The translations under genes and the position numbers were made by a program. A stretch of DNA of 64,000 nt, from positions 62,001 to 126,000 of the forward strand of contig CAWBQO010000003.1 of assembly GCA_963790965.1 (NCBI GenBank), read 5' to 3'. This document shows, piece by piece, positions 26,657-36,110 of the stretch. The stretch comes from CAWBQO01 sp963790965 (GTDB lineage Bacteria > Bacteroidota > Rhodothermia > Rhodothermales > DASSAV01). The notes beneath the pieces are model-generated. The model was not told where the DNA came from. It ran no database searches and was given only the letters and a program-made list of their open reading frames with translations. The first letter of the stretch is position 1. Each line of letters opens with the position of its first letter.

Positions 26657-27943
26657 ATGGCGAACATGAAACACCTTTTCGCTCTCCCTTTACTCCTCTT
26701 GCTGGCCTCGCCCGCCTTCGCCCAGCAAACAATGCTGCGCGGCACCGTGCTCGACAGCCTGTCACGCGACCCGCTGCCGGGCGTGAACGTCGTCGTAAAA
26801 GGCACCATCATTGGCACGGCCACAGACGTAGACGGCCGGTTCTCCTTCGAGGTGCGGTCTCTCGCCGACACGCTCCAGATTTCCTACATCAGTTTCAACA
26901 CCAAGCTCGTTCCCATCGCGGGCCGGACCAACTTCTCCATCCGGCTGCAGCCGGACGTGATCACGCAGGAAGAGGTGGTGGTTATCGGGTACGGCACCAT
27001 CAAGGCAGCCGACGTGACGGGGGCCATCTCGACCGTCGGGCGCGAGGAACTGGACGACATCCCGGTGCCAAACCTGGCGCAGGCGCTTCAGGGCCGCGTC
27101 GCCGGCGTCGAGGTGCAGCAAACGTCCACCCGTCCGGGGCAAACCGGGCAGATCCGCATCCGCGGCACGCGCTCCCTTACGGCGAGCAATAACCCGCTGC
27201 TGGTGGTGGACGACGTTCCGTTCGAAGGGAGCATCAATGGCCTCAACCCGAGCAACATCCAGTCCATACAGGTGCTCAAAGACGCCTCTGCGACGGCCAT
27301 TTACGGTTCGCGCGGGGCCAACGGCGTCATCATCGTGACTACGCGGCGCGGTAGCGCCGGACGGCCTCAAGTGACGTACAATGCGTATCAGGGGATCAAC
27401 ACCGTTTCCAAGCGCTACGAGACCTTTAGCGGCCCGGAGTTCATCGCTCTGCGCGAGACCGCCGGCTTCCAGCCCTACACGGAAGCGGAACAAGCCGCGA
27501 TCGCAGCCGACGCTTACACGGACTGGCAGGATCTCCTGTATCAGAATGGCGTCACGATCGACCACCACCTGAACGTCTCCGGCGGCACCGAGTCGACCAC
27601 GTACTCGTTTGGCGGCGGCTACTATAATGAATCCGCCGTGACGCCCGGCATTGCCTATGAGCGCTATTCGCTCAACGCGTCCATCCGGCAGGACATCGGT
27701 TCTCGCCTGAATGTCGGCTTCAGTAGCAACTCCTCACATGGCATCTCCGAGGGCGAAAGCGCCTCGTTTATATACCCGATCCTGACGCTCACGCCCATTT
27801 CGCCCGCGTATGACGAGAACGGAGAAATCGCTAACGTTACCGCGTATCCCAACGAGGATTACTACAGCCCGTTGCTCCTGGAGAACACGGACAACTGGAT
27901 TTACGGCAACGGCTGTACCAGTATGTCGTCTGGTCTTACATGA
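26657..27943 (+). pseudogene. SusC/RagA-type TonB-linked outer-membrane receptor, N-terminal fragment
   Basis: The frame encodes a signal peptide (MKHLFALPLLLLLASPAFAQ), a carboxypeptidase-D-like regulatory domain (LRGTVLDSLSRDPLPGVNVV), the linker EEVVVIGYG, and the TonB plug domain with LVVDDVPFEG and VLKDASATAIYGSRGANG. About 420 of the roughly 1000 residues expected remain. After DNWIYGNG (about 27900-27913) the frame becomes alien and stops at 27943. At that point the sequence turns into the end of a GH10 xylanase gene in another frame. The start at 26657 could also be 26666. No SusD gene follows. This is a deletion chimera in the genome or an assembly join. Confidence 0.85.
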
Positions 27944-28125
27944 AGAACGTCCCCGAGGCGCAGCGCGCGGGCCTCACGGTGTGGAACCTTACGGACGACT
28001 CCAGTTGGATCGTTTTGGGTGGAAAGATGGACTACCCGATGCTCTTCGACGCAAACCTGAACAAGAAACCAGCCTTCTCCGGCCTAATGATGGGCCTGAA
28101 GGGCATAAATCCTTCGGAGAATTGA
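27904..28125 (+). pseudogene. GH10 endo-1,4-beta-xylanase, C-terminal fragment
   Basis: In the frame ending at 28125 the sequence reads LYQYVVWSYMKNVPEAQRAG, then LTVWNLTDDSSWI, then YPMLFDANLNKKPAFSGL. This matches the last strands and helices of the GH10 barrel, including the conserved TVW-D-SW and the PLLFD...KPA end. Only about 70 residues are present; the rest, including both catalytic Glu regions, is missing. An ATG at 27940 exists but cannot give a functional enzyme. The stop overlaps the TTG start of the acetylesterase gene, as in an intact operon. It is therefore the true downstream side of a junction with the SusC fragment. Confidence 0.8.
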
Positions 28126-30068
28126 ACCGACTCCTCGCACTCGTCCTCGTAGCCACACTCGTTCCCGGGGTCTGCATAGCGCAGACCTCGGGTGTGCTTC
28201 GCCTCGACACGCTCCTCCGGGACCACCTTGTGGTGCAGCGGGAGCAGCCCGTTCCCGTCCGCGGGTGGACGGCTCCTGGCGAGACCGTCACCGCAAGCCT
28301 CGACGGGCACTCCGCCACCGCGATTGCTGGCAGCGACGGCGGCTGGACTGTCACACTCCCGGCGCTTCCCGCCGGGGGACCGTTTGCGCTGGACGTGTCT
28401 ACGTCGGGTGGGGAGCGGCTCTCCGTGGCCGACGTGCTGGTGGGCGACGTGTTTCTCTGCTCCGGCCAGTCGAACATGGAGCTTCAGGTCAGCCGGTCGC
28501 TCAATGCACCCACCGAGATCGCGCAGGCGCGCAACGACCGCATACGGCTGCTCAAAGTTGATCTTGCGACAAGCATCACGCCGCTCGACACCCTCGGAGC
28601 CGTCACTTCGTGGGCACCGGCTTCGCCCGGCGTCATAGCGGACTGGTCGGCTGCTTGCTACTACTTCGCGCGCGAACTTCAGCCGAAGATCGAGGTCCCA
28701 ATCGGCCTGATCAACTCCTCCTGGGGCGGCTCGGATATTCGCGCGTGGATGCCCGCCGAGGCGCTGGCTTCGGTCGGTGGATACGAAGGAGCGCTGAAGC
28801 AGCTTCGCGAATATGCCACGGATCCTGCGCTCGCGCAGCAATCCTTCGGGAAGGAGTGGGAGGCCTGGTGGCGCGCGAGGACGGGCGATGCCCCCGGCGA
28901 AGAACCCTGGCAGCCGGGTGTGGGCGCGTCCTGGAATCAAGCCCCGGAAGCGCTCGGCGATTGGAAGGAGTGGGGCGTTGACGACATGAAAGCGCATCTT
29001 GGTATGCTCTGGTTCCGCACCACGCTCAACCTTACGGAAGATCAAGCGGCCACGGATGTAGATCTGCTGCTCGGCGGCATCGATGAGGTGGACGAGACGT
29101 GGATCAACGGCCAAGTGCTCGGGAACACCTTCGGCTGGGGAACGGAGCGCACGTACCACGTCCCGGCCGCGCTGCTTCGGCCCGGCGAAAACGTGGTGGT
29201 CACGAATGTGCTCAATACGTGGGGTGCCGGCGGTCTTACAGGCCCCTTGGACGCGCGCGCGCTTGTGCTCGCGGCCGGAGAGCGCGTCCCGCTCCGCGAC
29301 TGGCAGTACCTGAAGGTGCCCGCTGAACTTGGCGGACCGCCACGCACGCCGTGGGAGTCCGTGGGTGGCCGCACGACGATCTATAACGCGATGATCGCTC
29401 CGCTGCATGACCTTCCGCTCAAAGGCGTTCTCTGGTATCAGGGCGAAACCAATGCCGGGGAGGCGGAGGCTTACCAGAACCTGCTGACGGCGTTCATGAA
29501 GGGTTGGCGCGAGCAGTTCGGCAGCGAGCTTCCATTTCTGATCGTGCAGCTTGCCAACTACGGCACCGTCCCGACGGCACCCGTTGAATCGGGCTGGGCG
29601 CGGCTCCGTGAGTCGCAGCGGCGGGCCGTTCTCGCCGACCCGCAAGCAGCGCTCGTCGTTGCGATTGACATTGGAACGCCGTACGACATTCACCCGCCGA
29701 ACAAGCAGGAACTTGGGCGCAGGCTCGCCCGCGCGGCGCGGCACCTCGTCTACGGCGAAACCGCCCCGGCGACGGGTCCTATTCCTGTCGCGCTCGTGCG
29801 TGAGGAGGGCGCAGCTGTCCTCTCCTTTTCCGGCGTAGAAGGCGGTCTCGTTGCCCGTGGTGACGATCGGCCCGTGGGCTTTGAAGTCTGCGGTGACGCC
29901 GCCGGTAGCTGCCGCTACGCGAACGCTGAAGTTGACGGATTGCAGGTGCGCCTGGATGCCGGACCGGACGTGACGCGGGTGCGGTACTGCTGGGCCGACA
30001 GTCCCGTCTGCACGCTCTATGATAGAGCCGGGCTTCCGGCGGGTCCGTTCGAGCTAACGCTGCCCTGA
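28122..30068 (+). CDS. Sialate O-acetylesterase (SGNH-type carbohydrate esterase)
   Basis: Secreted esterase of 648 residues removing acetyl groups from glycans such as acetylated xylan or sialic acid. The TTG start at 28122 overlaps the GH10 stop and begins a signal peptide (LNRLLALVLVATLVPGVCIA). Catalytic parts are GDVFLCSGQSNME (Ser117), LINSSWGGSDIRAW (Gly/Asn block), GVLWYQGETNAG, and the Asp/His pair in DIHPPNKQELGRRLA. An inserted beta-sandwich (about 300-400) with DVDLLLGGIDEVDETWING is typical of the family. Its location after a GH10 remnant suggests a xylan deacetylation role. The gene looks intact. Confidence 0.9.
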   Translation: MNRLLALVLVATLVPGVCIAQTSGVLRLDTLLRDHLVVQREQPVPVRGWTAPGETVTASLDGHSATAIAGSDGGWTVTLPALPAGGPFALDVSTSGGERLSVADVLVGDVFLCSGQSNMELQVSRSLNAPTEIAQARNDRIRLLKVDLATSITPLDTLGAVTSWAPASPGVIADWSAACYYFARELQPKIEVPIGLINSSWGGSDIRAWMPAEALASVGGYEGALKQLREYATDPALAQQSFGKEWEAWWRARTGDAPGEEPWQPGVGASWNQAPEALGDWKEWGVDDMKAHLGMLWFRTTLNLTEDQAATDVDLLLGGIDEVDETWINGQVLGNTFGWGTERTYHVPAALLRPGENVVVTNVLNTWGAGGLTGPLDARALVLAAGERVPLRDWQYLKVPAELGGPPRTPWESVGGRTTIYNAMIAPLHDLPLKGVLWYQGETNAGEAEAYQNLLTAFMKGWREQFGSELPFLIVQLANYGTVPTAPVESGWARLRESQRRAVLADPQAALVVAIDIGTPYDIHPPNKQELGRRLARAARHLVYGETAPATGPIPVALVREEGAAVLSFSGVEGGLVARGDDRPVGFEVCGDAAGSCRYANAEVDGLQVRLDAGPDVTRVRYCWADSPVCTLYDRAGLPAGPFELTLP

Positions 30069-30155
30069 GAGGCTGCTGGTTAATTATCGACGGGATCTAT
30101 CGCAGATATTCGGGACGATGTACGTGACTGCAACGCTGTCTCACACCCACTTGAA

Positions 30156-30171
30156 TCCCCCTCAAGGGGGA
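30156..30171. repeat. Short C/G-rich palindrome
   Basis: TCCCCCT-CA-AGGGGGA, a perfect 7-bp inverted repeat in the gap between the acetylesterase and anmK. Related C-tract/G-tract elements occur at 47821-47836 and near 47886-47912. Confidence 0.5.
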
Positions 30172-30286
30172 GGTTGCGTCGGTGCTTTGGTCGGGGTCGC
30201 CAGCCACCTACCTCTCGTTCTGTTATTTTGACGGGATCCTGAAGAAGGTTCTGGAGGCAGCGAAGGTGGCCGGCGCGGGCGCGCTG

Positions 30287-31474
30287 TCAGGGCAAACAGA
30301 TCTTGCCGAGGCGCGCGGGCCGTGAGGCTCCGGTTACGGCAGGCAGATTCGTCGGGACGCCGTTCATCGTCTCGTGGGCGAGAAGCGCGAAGCACAGCGC
30401 TTCTTTGGCGTCCGGGTCAATGCCATAGTCCTTGATCGAGCGCACCGGCACCGGACGGAGGCAGCGGGAGAGCCGGTCCATCAGAAACCGGTTATGCACG
30501 CCGCCGCCCGCGACGATCAGAACGTCGAGCGCCGTGACACCGCCCGCGAACCGTTCTACCGCGAGACAGATCGAACGAGCGGTTAGTGCTGCGGCCGTGG
30601 CAATGAGGTCGTCCGGTACGGCGTCCGGTCCCGCCTTTTCGATAAGCCGCTCCACATATGCCGCACCGTAGCGCTCGCGGCCGGTGCTTTTCGGCGGTTT
30701 CAGGCTGAAGTAGTTGTCCTCGTCCAGCAGCGCCTCGAGCACCGACTCCAGGATAGTTCCGGCTGCCCCGTGCCCGCCGTCTCGGTCGTACCCTTCACGG
30801 TAGAAACGCTGCGTGAGGGCGTCGATAACCATGTTGCCCGGCCCGGTGTCAAAGGCAAACACGTCTTCTCGCCCGCAGCCGGCCGGCAGAAAGGTAAGGT
30901 TGCCGATGCCGCCAATGTTGAGGAGGCCGCGCGTTTCGTCCTTCTCCGAAAAGAGCGCCCAGTCGAAGTAAGGGACGAGTGGCGCGCCCTGCCCTCCAAG
31001 CGCCATGTCAGCCACGCGAAAGTCGCCGACGACGGGAATGCCGAGCAGGTTCGCCAGCACGGACGGGTCGCCGATCTGCAAAGTCGCCGTGACGGTGGTG
31101 CCTGCGATGTCCGTCGCCTCCGGTACGTGGTGGACGGTCTGCCCGTGCGAACCGACGAGTTCTACGTCCGCAACACTGACGCCGGCCTCCTCAGCGAGCT
31201 TTCGCACCGCGCCCGCATAGGCGTGGGCGATACGCACATTAAGCAGGGCGAGGGCGCGAACAGAGGACGTTTCCGAAGCTGAATTGTGCAGAATGGCCTC
31301 GCGCAGCTCGTCGGCGTACGGCAGGGAGACAAACCCGAGCGGATCCACCGCAACGTCCGCGCCGGTGCCGGAGATGCGCGCCAGCGCTGCGTCCACACCG
31401 TCGAGCGAGGTGCCGCTCATGAGTCCGGCCACAAGGCGCGGCGCGTCGGGAGAGGTGCGTAGATCAAGCGGCAT
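30287..31474 (-). CDS. anmK: AnmK, anhydro-N-acetylmuramic acid kinase
   Basis: Converts 1,6-anhydro-MurNAc, released during wall turnover, to MurNAc-6-phosphate. The 395-residue protein has the signature VAGLMSGTSLDGVDAAL (about 15-31), the segment VGSHGQTVHHVPE, GGIGNLTFLP and the ATP-site motif FDTGPGNMVIDAL. The C-terminal VLIVAGGGVHNRFLMDRL is also typical. I prefer the ATG at 31474 over one five codons earlier. Located 48 nt downstream of the TPR-like gene on the same strand. Confidence 0.95.
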   Translation of the reverse strand: MPLDLRTSPDAPRLVAGLMSGTSLDGVDAALARISGTGADVAVDPLGFVSLPYADELREAILHNSASETSSVRALALLNVRIAHAYAGAVRKLAEEAGVSVADVELVGSHGQTVHHVPEATDIAGTTVTATLQIGDPSVLANLLGIPVVGDFRVADMALGGQGAPLVPYFDWALFSEKDETRGLLNIGGIGNLTFLPAGCGREDVFAFDTGPGNMVIDALTQRFYREGYDRDGGHGAAGTILESVLEALLDEDNYFSLKPPKSTGRERYGAAYVERLIEKAGPDAVPDDLIATAAALTARSICLAVERFAGGVTALDVLIVAGGGVHNRFLMDRLSRCLRPVPVRSIKDYGIDPDAKEALCFALLAHETMNGVPTNLPAVTGASRPARLGKICLP

Positions 31475-31522
31475 AGAGCATTCGATCACGGAGCGGGCCG
31501 AGGGGCGTCGGATGTCGCTCGT

Positions 31523-32254
31523 TTACCCTGTTGCGCGGGAGCGAAGGTCAATCGCCTGTTTCATAAACTCGCGACTGCGTTCCGGCTGCTGCACGGCAAG
31601 ACGTTCGTAGACCCGCGCCGCCTCGCCGTACTGCTTCTGGGCCTTGTAGATCAGCGCAAGCGTCTCCGAAACCATGTCGTCGATCTCATCTTCAAGATCA
31701 GGTGCCGGCAGGTCGTTTTCGTCCAGCGTCGGCGTGATGCGCGCGCCTTCAAGCTCGGATATAAGCCGGTCCAGGTCGTCAACGTCCACGCTCCCGGTTG
31801 GCAGACGACTATCGGCACCGGCTTCTTCCGTCACGACTTCCTCGTCGCGCAGCTCCGAAACCTCGTCGTTCTCTTCGTACGGGAGCGGTTCGTAAAGCGG
31901 GCCTTCTTCGGCCTGCGGTGCCGATTCGAACTCGGCAGTCGGCGTCTCGTCTTCGAAAGGCATGACGGCATCCTGCGTCACCTGCCTGGCCGCCACCGCG
32001 ATGGATTGGCTTCTCAGGCACCGATCCACTCCCGCCAGTGCAGCCGGACTGTTCGGCATCAGAAACGCGGCCCGACGCCAGGCCGAAAGGGCAGAGTCCC
32101 ATTCCTGCTGCGCCTCCTTTACATGAGCGAGTAGCACAAAAGCGGTCACGCTCGTCGGCAGGACCTCGACCAGCGACGACAGCCGTTCCGCCATGCTGTC
32201 CGCGCGCCCCTGGTCCGCTGCGGCAATCACGTCATTGAAGGGAGGAAACGGCAT
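31523..32254 (-). CDS. TPR-like protein with acidic middle region
   Basis: A 243-residue protein without signal peptide. Residues about 5-75 form a helical repeat (VLPTSVTAFVLLAHVKEAQQ, WDSALSAWRRAAFLMPNSPAAL) of TPR character. The middle is very acidic and low-complexity (EDETPTAEFESAPQAEEG). The end has another TPR-like helix pair, MVSETLALIYKAQKQYGEAA and VYERLAVQQPERSREFMKQA. No enzyme motif is seen; a scaffold role is likely but unproven. It sits in a - strand run with lptE and the AAA ATPase. Confidence 0.7.
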   Translation of the reverse strand: MPFPPFNDVIAAADQGRADSMAERLSSLVEVLPTSVTAFVLLAHVKEAQQEWDSALSAWRRAAFLMPNSPAALAGVDRCLRSQSIAVAARQVTQDAVMPFEDETPTAEFESAPQAEEGPLYEPLPYEENDEVSELRDEEVVTEEAGADSRLPTGSVDVDDLDRLISELEGARITPTLDENDLPAPDLEDEIDDMVSETLALIYKAQKQYGEAARVYERLAVQQPERSREFMKQAIDLRSRATG

Positions 32255-32347
32255 ACTTGATCAGGCGGTCCAAGACAACGTGCGGGAAGATGATCCTCGT
32301 TTACTATACGGACCACCTTCTTGTTCGGCACCTGGGCCGACCCGAGG

Positions 32348-32872
32348 TTACCAGTCTGAAGTCGCGGCCGTGAAGACATCATCGGCGATGCGGTCGAGCG
32401 CGAGGACCGCGGCGGCTTCTTCTCCGGCAAGCCCGCCAACCAGCGGGTCATACTCTCCGTAGCCGGTGAACGTGCGGCGAAGAATTTCTTCATCCTCTAC
32501 CCGGTCGCGGTAGACGACGGCGATGGTAATGGTGACGCGGTTCAACGCGGCCCGTTCGTCTGCACTGACGGAGGAGGGCCGGTTGTCATACTGATCGATG
32601 CTCGTCGAGAGGACGACGTCGGCCTGTTCCTCGTCTTCTTCAAGGCGGAGCCGGGTCTGACCGACGAACCGGTCTACGAGGCGGCGCGTCAGGCTCTCGC
32701 TAAGCGAGGAGAGCGGGGAGTTGCTGCGTTCCTCCGCCAGCGGAATCGCGATCGTATTTAGATGCTCGGCGACCGTTGCGCCGGTAAAGCTGTAGCGCGA
32801 GCACCCGGAGAGTAGAACGGCAAGGAGGACGGTCGCGAGGAGCGCTCGGCCAAATAATCGCTTTCCGTTCAT
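32348..32872 (-). CDS. lptE: LptE-like LPS assembly lipoprotein
   Basis: A 174-residue lipoprotein with signal MNGKRLFGRALLATVLLAVLLSGC and then YSFTGATVAEHLNTIAIPLAEE, the characteristic LptE start. SESLTRRLVDRFVGQTRLRL and the strand VTITIAVVYRDRVEDEEIL follow the family. LptE plugs and assembles the LptD barrel in the outer membrane. The start at 32872 gives the best signal peptide. It is the Lpt component missing from the lptC-ostA-lptB locus; lptD is not in the window. Confidence 0.82.
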   Translation of the reverse strand: MNGKRLFGRALLATVLLAVLLSGCSRYSFTGATVAEHLNTIAIPLAEERSNSPLSSLSESLTRRLVDRFVGQTRLRLEEDEEQADVVLSTSIDQYDNRPSSVSADERAALNRVTITIAVVYRDRVEDEEILRRTFTGYGEYDPLVGGLAGEEAAAVLALDRIADDVFTAATSDW

Positions 32873-32956
32873 CGCTCGCTTGGTTCGTCTTGTCGTGAAG
32901 CTTCGCTCAGCCCGTTCGCCCAATCCATCGTGACCTTACGCGGCCCACCGGGATCC

Positions 32957-34468
32957 TCAAAAGGGATCTTCTTCCTCACCAAGGTCATCTTCTTCAAAAC
33001 TGCCGAGGGACGAGAGCATCGATCCCATGATGTCGCTGTAACGGTTTTCGTCGTCCGCAACGTCCTTGCCGACCATTGAGTTTTGGTGCAGCGCCTCCAG
33101 CACGAACTCCATCAGCGTGGCAGCTTCTGCGGGGCCGGCACTGGGGAACTGCTTCCGAACAAGATCCCTCAAACCGTCCACCGCATCCAGCGCCCTGGCG
33201 TACTCGACAAAGGGCATGTCCGGCTGCAGTTCGACCTTGTTGCCGTTGGAAAACCACGCGAGGATCTTAACGTAAGGCGCGCGGCTTTTCTTCTTGTCTG
33301 CCGGATCGGGAAAGTAGCGGGTGAAGATCGATTTGACGGCGCGGCCGATTAGGAGGCGCGCGACGTTCTGCGCCCCTTCCTGCTCTCCCTCGTAAACAAG
33401 CTCGATCTTTCCGGTCACCGCCGGCTCGGTGTGCATGAGGTCCGACACTCGGGCCACCGACTCGTTCTCGCCGTTGATGATCGCCCGCCTCTCGGCAGAC
33501 GAGACGAGGTCTTCCAGCGCGGCTCGGGTCATCCGCGCCGAGACGCCGGACTTCTGATCGACGTACTCGCTGGTCCGCGCTTCAAAGGCTACCTGCTCGA
33601 CTATTTCCCGGAAAAAGTGGGGAATGCTCACCCGCGTCGAACCGTCGCCGCGCTCCTCCCAGGCTTCCTGCCGGGTGATCTCGATCCCCACGTCTATCGT
33701 CTTCGGGTAGTGCGTGATGATCTGCGAATCGATGCGGTCCTTGAGCGGCGTGATGATATTGCCGCGGTTGGTGTAGTCCTCCGGGTTGGCCGTAAACACC
33801 ATCAGCACGTCGAGCGGAAAGCGGATATTAAAGCCGCGGATCTGGATGTCCTGCTCTTCCATGATGTTGAGCAGCCCGACCTGGATGCGCGGCTGGAGGT
33901 CCGGCAGCTCGTTAATAGCGAAGATGCCCCGGTTGGTGCGCGGAATGATCCCGAAGTGGATGACATCCTCATCGGCGTAGGTCAGGCGCCGGTGGGCGGC
34001 CTTAATGGGATCGATGTCGCCGATCAGGTCCGCTATGGTCGTGTCCGGCGTAGCGAGCTTTTCGCCATACCGCCGCGAGCGATCGAGCCACTCGATGGGT
34101 GTATCGTCTCCGGCTTCCGCTACGAGATCGCGGGCGTATTTGGATACCGGGCTGAAAGGATCGTCGTTGAGGTCGCTCCCTTTGACAACGGGAATGTACT
34201 CGTCGAGCAAGGAGGGAATGAGCCGGATGATCCGGCTCTTGGCCTGCCCGCGAAGGCCAAGCAGGATGAGGTCATGGCGGCCGAGAATGGCATTCTGCAC
34301 CTGAGGCACGACCGTGCGCTCGTACCCGATGATGCCGGGGAAGAGCGTTCCTCCTCGCTTCAGGCGTGCGATGAGGTTCTTGCGCAGTTCGTCTTTAACG
34401 GAGAGAACCTTGTAGCCGCTCGCTTTGAGCGCACCAAAAGTAACTGCGTCTGTGGGGATCGTGCTCAT
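32957..34468 (-). CDS. MoxR/Mg-chelatase-like AAA+ ATPase
   Basis: A 503-residue AAA+ protein of the MoxR/magnesium-chelatase I clade. The phosphate loop is LLGLRGQAKSRI (about 68-79), with Ala where the canonical motif has Gly before Lys. The ATP-hydrolysis region follows as GIFAINELPDLQPRIQVGLL, with Glu in the Walker B position, then VFTANPEDYTNRG (sensor 1). The C-terminal third is helical and ends in an acidic tail (SFEEDDLGEEEDPF). Unlike many MoxR proteins, there is no adjacent VWA-domain gene; instead lptE and a TPR protein follow. Specific substrate unknown. Confidence 0.82.
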   Translation of the reverse strand: MSTIPTDAVTFGALKASGYKVLSVKDELRKNLIARLKRGGTLFPGIIGYERTVVPQVQNAILGRHDLILLGLRGQAKSRIIRLIPSLLDEYIPVVKGSDLNDDPFSPVSKYARDLVAEAGDDTPIEWLDRSRRYGEKLATPDTTIADLIGDIDPIKAAHRRLTYADEDVIHFGIIPRTNRGIFAINELPDLQPRIQVGLLNIMEEQDIQIRGFNIRFPLDVLMVFTANPEDYTNRGNIITPLKDRIDSQIITHYPKTIDVGIEITRQEAWEERGDGSTRVSIPHFFREIVEQVAFEARTSEYVDQKSGVSARMTRAALEDLVSSAERRAIINGENESVARVSDLMHTEPAVTGKIELVYEGEQEGAQNVARLLIGRAVKSIFTRYFPDPADKKKSRAPYVKILAWFSNGNKVELQPDMPFVEYARALDAVDGLRDLVRKQFPSAGPAEAATLMEFVLEALHQNSMVGKDVADDENRYSDIMGSMLSSLGSFEEDDLGEEEDPF

Positions 34469-34563
34469 GTACCGTCCGTCGTTTTAGAGATGGGAGGTAA
34501 GCACGCGATCCCGCACGGCGGGTTCCGGGCCGCCCTGCCTGCCGGACGTCCACCTACCGCCCC

Positions 34564-34770
34564 CTACGCATCGGCTGCAACGACGTGCGCGCAACCTTCA
34601 TGCACGTAGCCCCAATCCGTGTGGACGCCCCATGCGTCGACCGTCTGCCCGCAAACGTTGCAGGCCTGGCCGTCAAACCAATCCGGTTCCCAGCGCGCCT
34701 CGTTGAGGGTGTAGATGGGAGCCTTCGGCTCCGGATGGAGCGTTACTTCGTTACGACGAGCAGCAGACAT
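34564..34770 (-). CDS. Small zinc-binding protein
   Basis: A 68-residue protein starting at the ATG at 34770. It has a CxxC in GQACNVCGQTV and a later HxxC in YVHEGCAHV, a likely four-ligand zinc site. Tryptophan-rich segments (EARWEPDWFDG, VDAWGVHTDWGY) surround it. No family name is recognised. It lies 95 nt upstream of the AAA gene on the same strand and could be its partner. An earlier start at 34821 is possible. Confidence 0.6.
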   Translation of the reverse strand: MSAARRNEVTLHPEPKAPIYTLNEARWEPDWFDGQACNVCGQTVDAWGVHTDWGYVHEGCAHVVAADA

Positions 34771-34916
34771 AATTGGCCTCAGAATGCTTGTGCGAGAGTG
34801 TGTCTGAACGATCTCTCGCAAAGTAAAGAGGGCCTGGTGTCAACTGCTTGTCACACCCCGCTCACATGATCGAATATATTTTCGCGGTACGGGAAGGCGT
34901 AAGTGAACGCGCGGTT

Positions 34917-36002
34917 CTACGGGCGTTCGCCGGTGGAGGGATCGATGCTGCCGGCAGGCGCGGCAGGGGAGAGGATCGCCGGCGGCTGCCAGCGATAGGC
35001 ACGTATCTCCGGCGGCGTGGACACAGCCACCGCTATCAAGTAATCTCCGGAATCACTGCGCCGAACGGCAAGGTCGACGGGGTAGAAGTTGCGGTCGAAT
35101 CCGGGGTCCTGTTGAACGAGCACGTCGCGGAGGCGACCGGTGCGGTCGTACAGGTCCACCTGCAACCAGCCCGGACGAAGATTCAGCACGAAGAGCCGGT
35201 CGCCGACGGCCGAGGCGGAGGAAGAGAGAAGCGGCCCCTGGTCGATCCTGCCCAGCGCGAAGGAACGGCTGCGGGCCAGCATCGGCGAGTCGAAGCCGAG
35301 GAGCGCCAGCGTATCGACGTGGCTGCCGGGGTAGACGAGGTCAACGACGGGCCGGTAGCCGGAGAGACTTACCAGCGTGTCGCCCCAGAGGCGAAGCAGC
35401 CCCGCGTGCCGCCAGAAGGGGCCGTAGAGCACCTCCCCGTCTACGATTTCGCCGTCATCCTGTAAAGAGACAACGTATCCTTCTCTATCCGCCCCGACGG
35501 TCTTGAAGAAAATGCCGCGATCGGAAGCGGTCACGTACTGCAGCGCGTCCGCGCCCGGCAGGTCGGCCGGCGTGTCGATGGACCGCGCAACCCGGTCGTT
35601 CCGGACGAAGAGGATCTTCCGCGCATCGGGTGAGAAGATGAGCAACGTGTCCTGCTTGAACCCTGCGAGGTAAGGATACTTGACCTCGGGAAGTTCAAAA
35701 GAACGCAGGAATCGGCCTTCGGAGGATAAGACGTAGAGGCGGCTACTTTCGACATCGGAGACGTAAAGGCTGCCGTCCGGGGCGAAGAGGAGGGTTCGCG
35801 GATGAGCAAGGCCATCGAGCTTGTCGGCACCGGCCCGCCAGGCGGGGCGGAGTGTGTCCGGCTGAACGAGGGCGGCGACTTCGCGGGAGAGCGAATCCGA
35901 CGGGAAGAGCGCGCGCGACTCTTCGCGCCGGCACGAAGAAGGAAGGCAGCCGGTCAGAAGGACGGCGAGGGCGGCAAGAAAGAACGATACGCGAACCTGC
36001 AC
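34917..36002 (-). CDS. Six-bladed beta-propeller lipoprotein
   Basis: A 361-residue lipoprotein with lipobox ALAVLLTGCLP. The rest is built of propeller strands such as HPRTLLFAPDGSLYVSDVES, RLYVLSSEGRFLRSFELPE and LQVDLYDRTGRLRDVLVQQ, like the NHL/6-bladed propellers common in Bacteroidota. No catalytic motif is visible. It is separated from the small zinc protein by about 146 nt. Function unknown; surface or periplasmic binding is likely. Confidence 0.75.
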   Translation of the reverse strand: MQVRVSFFLAALAVLLTGCLPSSCRREESRALFPSDSLSREVAALVQPDTLRPAWRAGADKLDGLAHPRTLLFAPDGSLYVSDVESSRLYVLSSEGRFLRSFELPEVKYPYLAGFKQDTLLIFSPDARKILFVRNDRVARSIDTPADLPGADALQYVTASDRGIFFKTVGADREGYVVSLQDDGEIVDGEVLYGPFWRHAGLLRLWGDTLVSLSGYRPVVDLVYPGSHVDTLALLGFDSPMLARSRSFALGRIDQGPLLSSSASAVGDRLFVLNLRPGWLQVDLYDRTGRLRDVLVQQDPGFDRNFYPVDLAVRRSDSGDYLIAVAVSTPPEIRAYRWQPPAILSPAAPAGSIDPSTGERP

Positions 36003-36110
36003 GAGGCGGCACCGGCTGTTTGGGGGCGGGAGAACAGCCGTAAGCTACTGCAGGCAAATCATCTGGACAAGGGCACGCGGCAACGCTTGATCGCTCCGTC
36101 CTTCTACTGC

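Noticed and set aside
28032..29744. Long - strand open frame (570 codons) opposite the acetylesterase
   Set aside because: The + strand protein has all the catalytic motifs; the antisense product has none.
33431..34609. + strand open frame of 392 codons opposite the AAA ATPase
   Set aside because: Shadow of a gene with Walker and sensor motifs; no family match in the antisense product.
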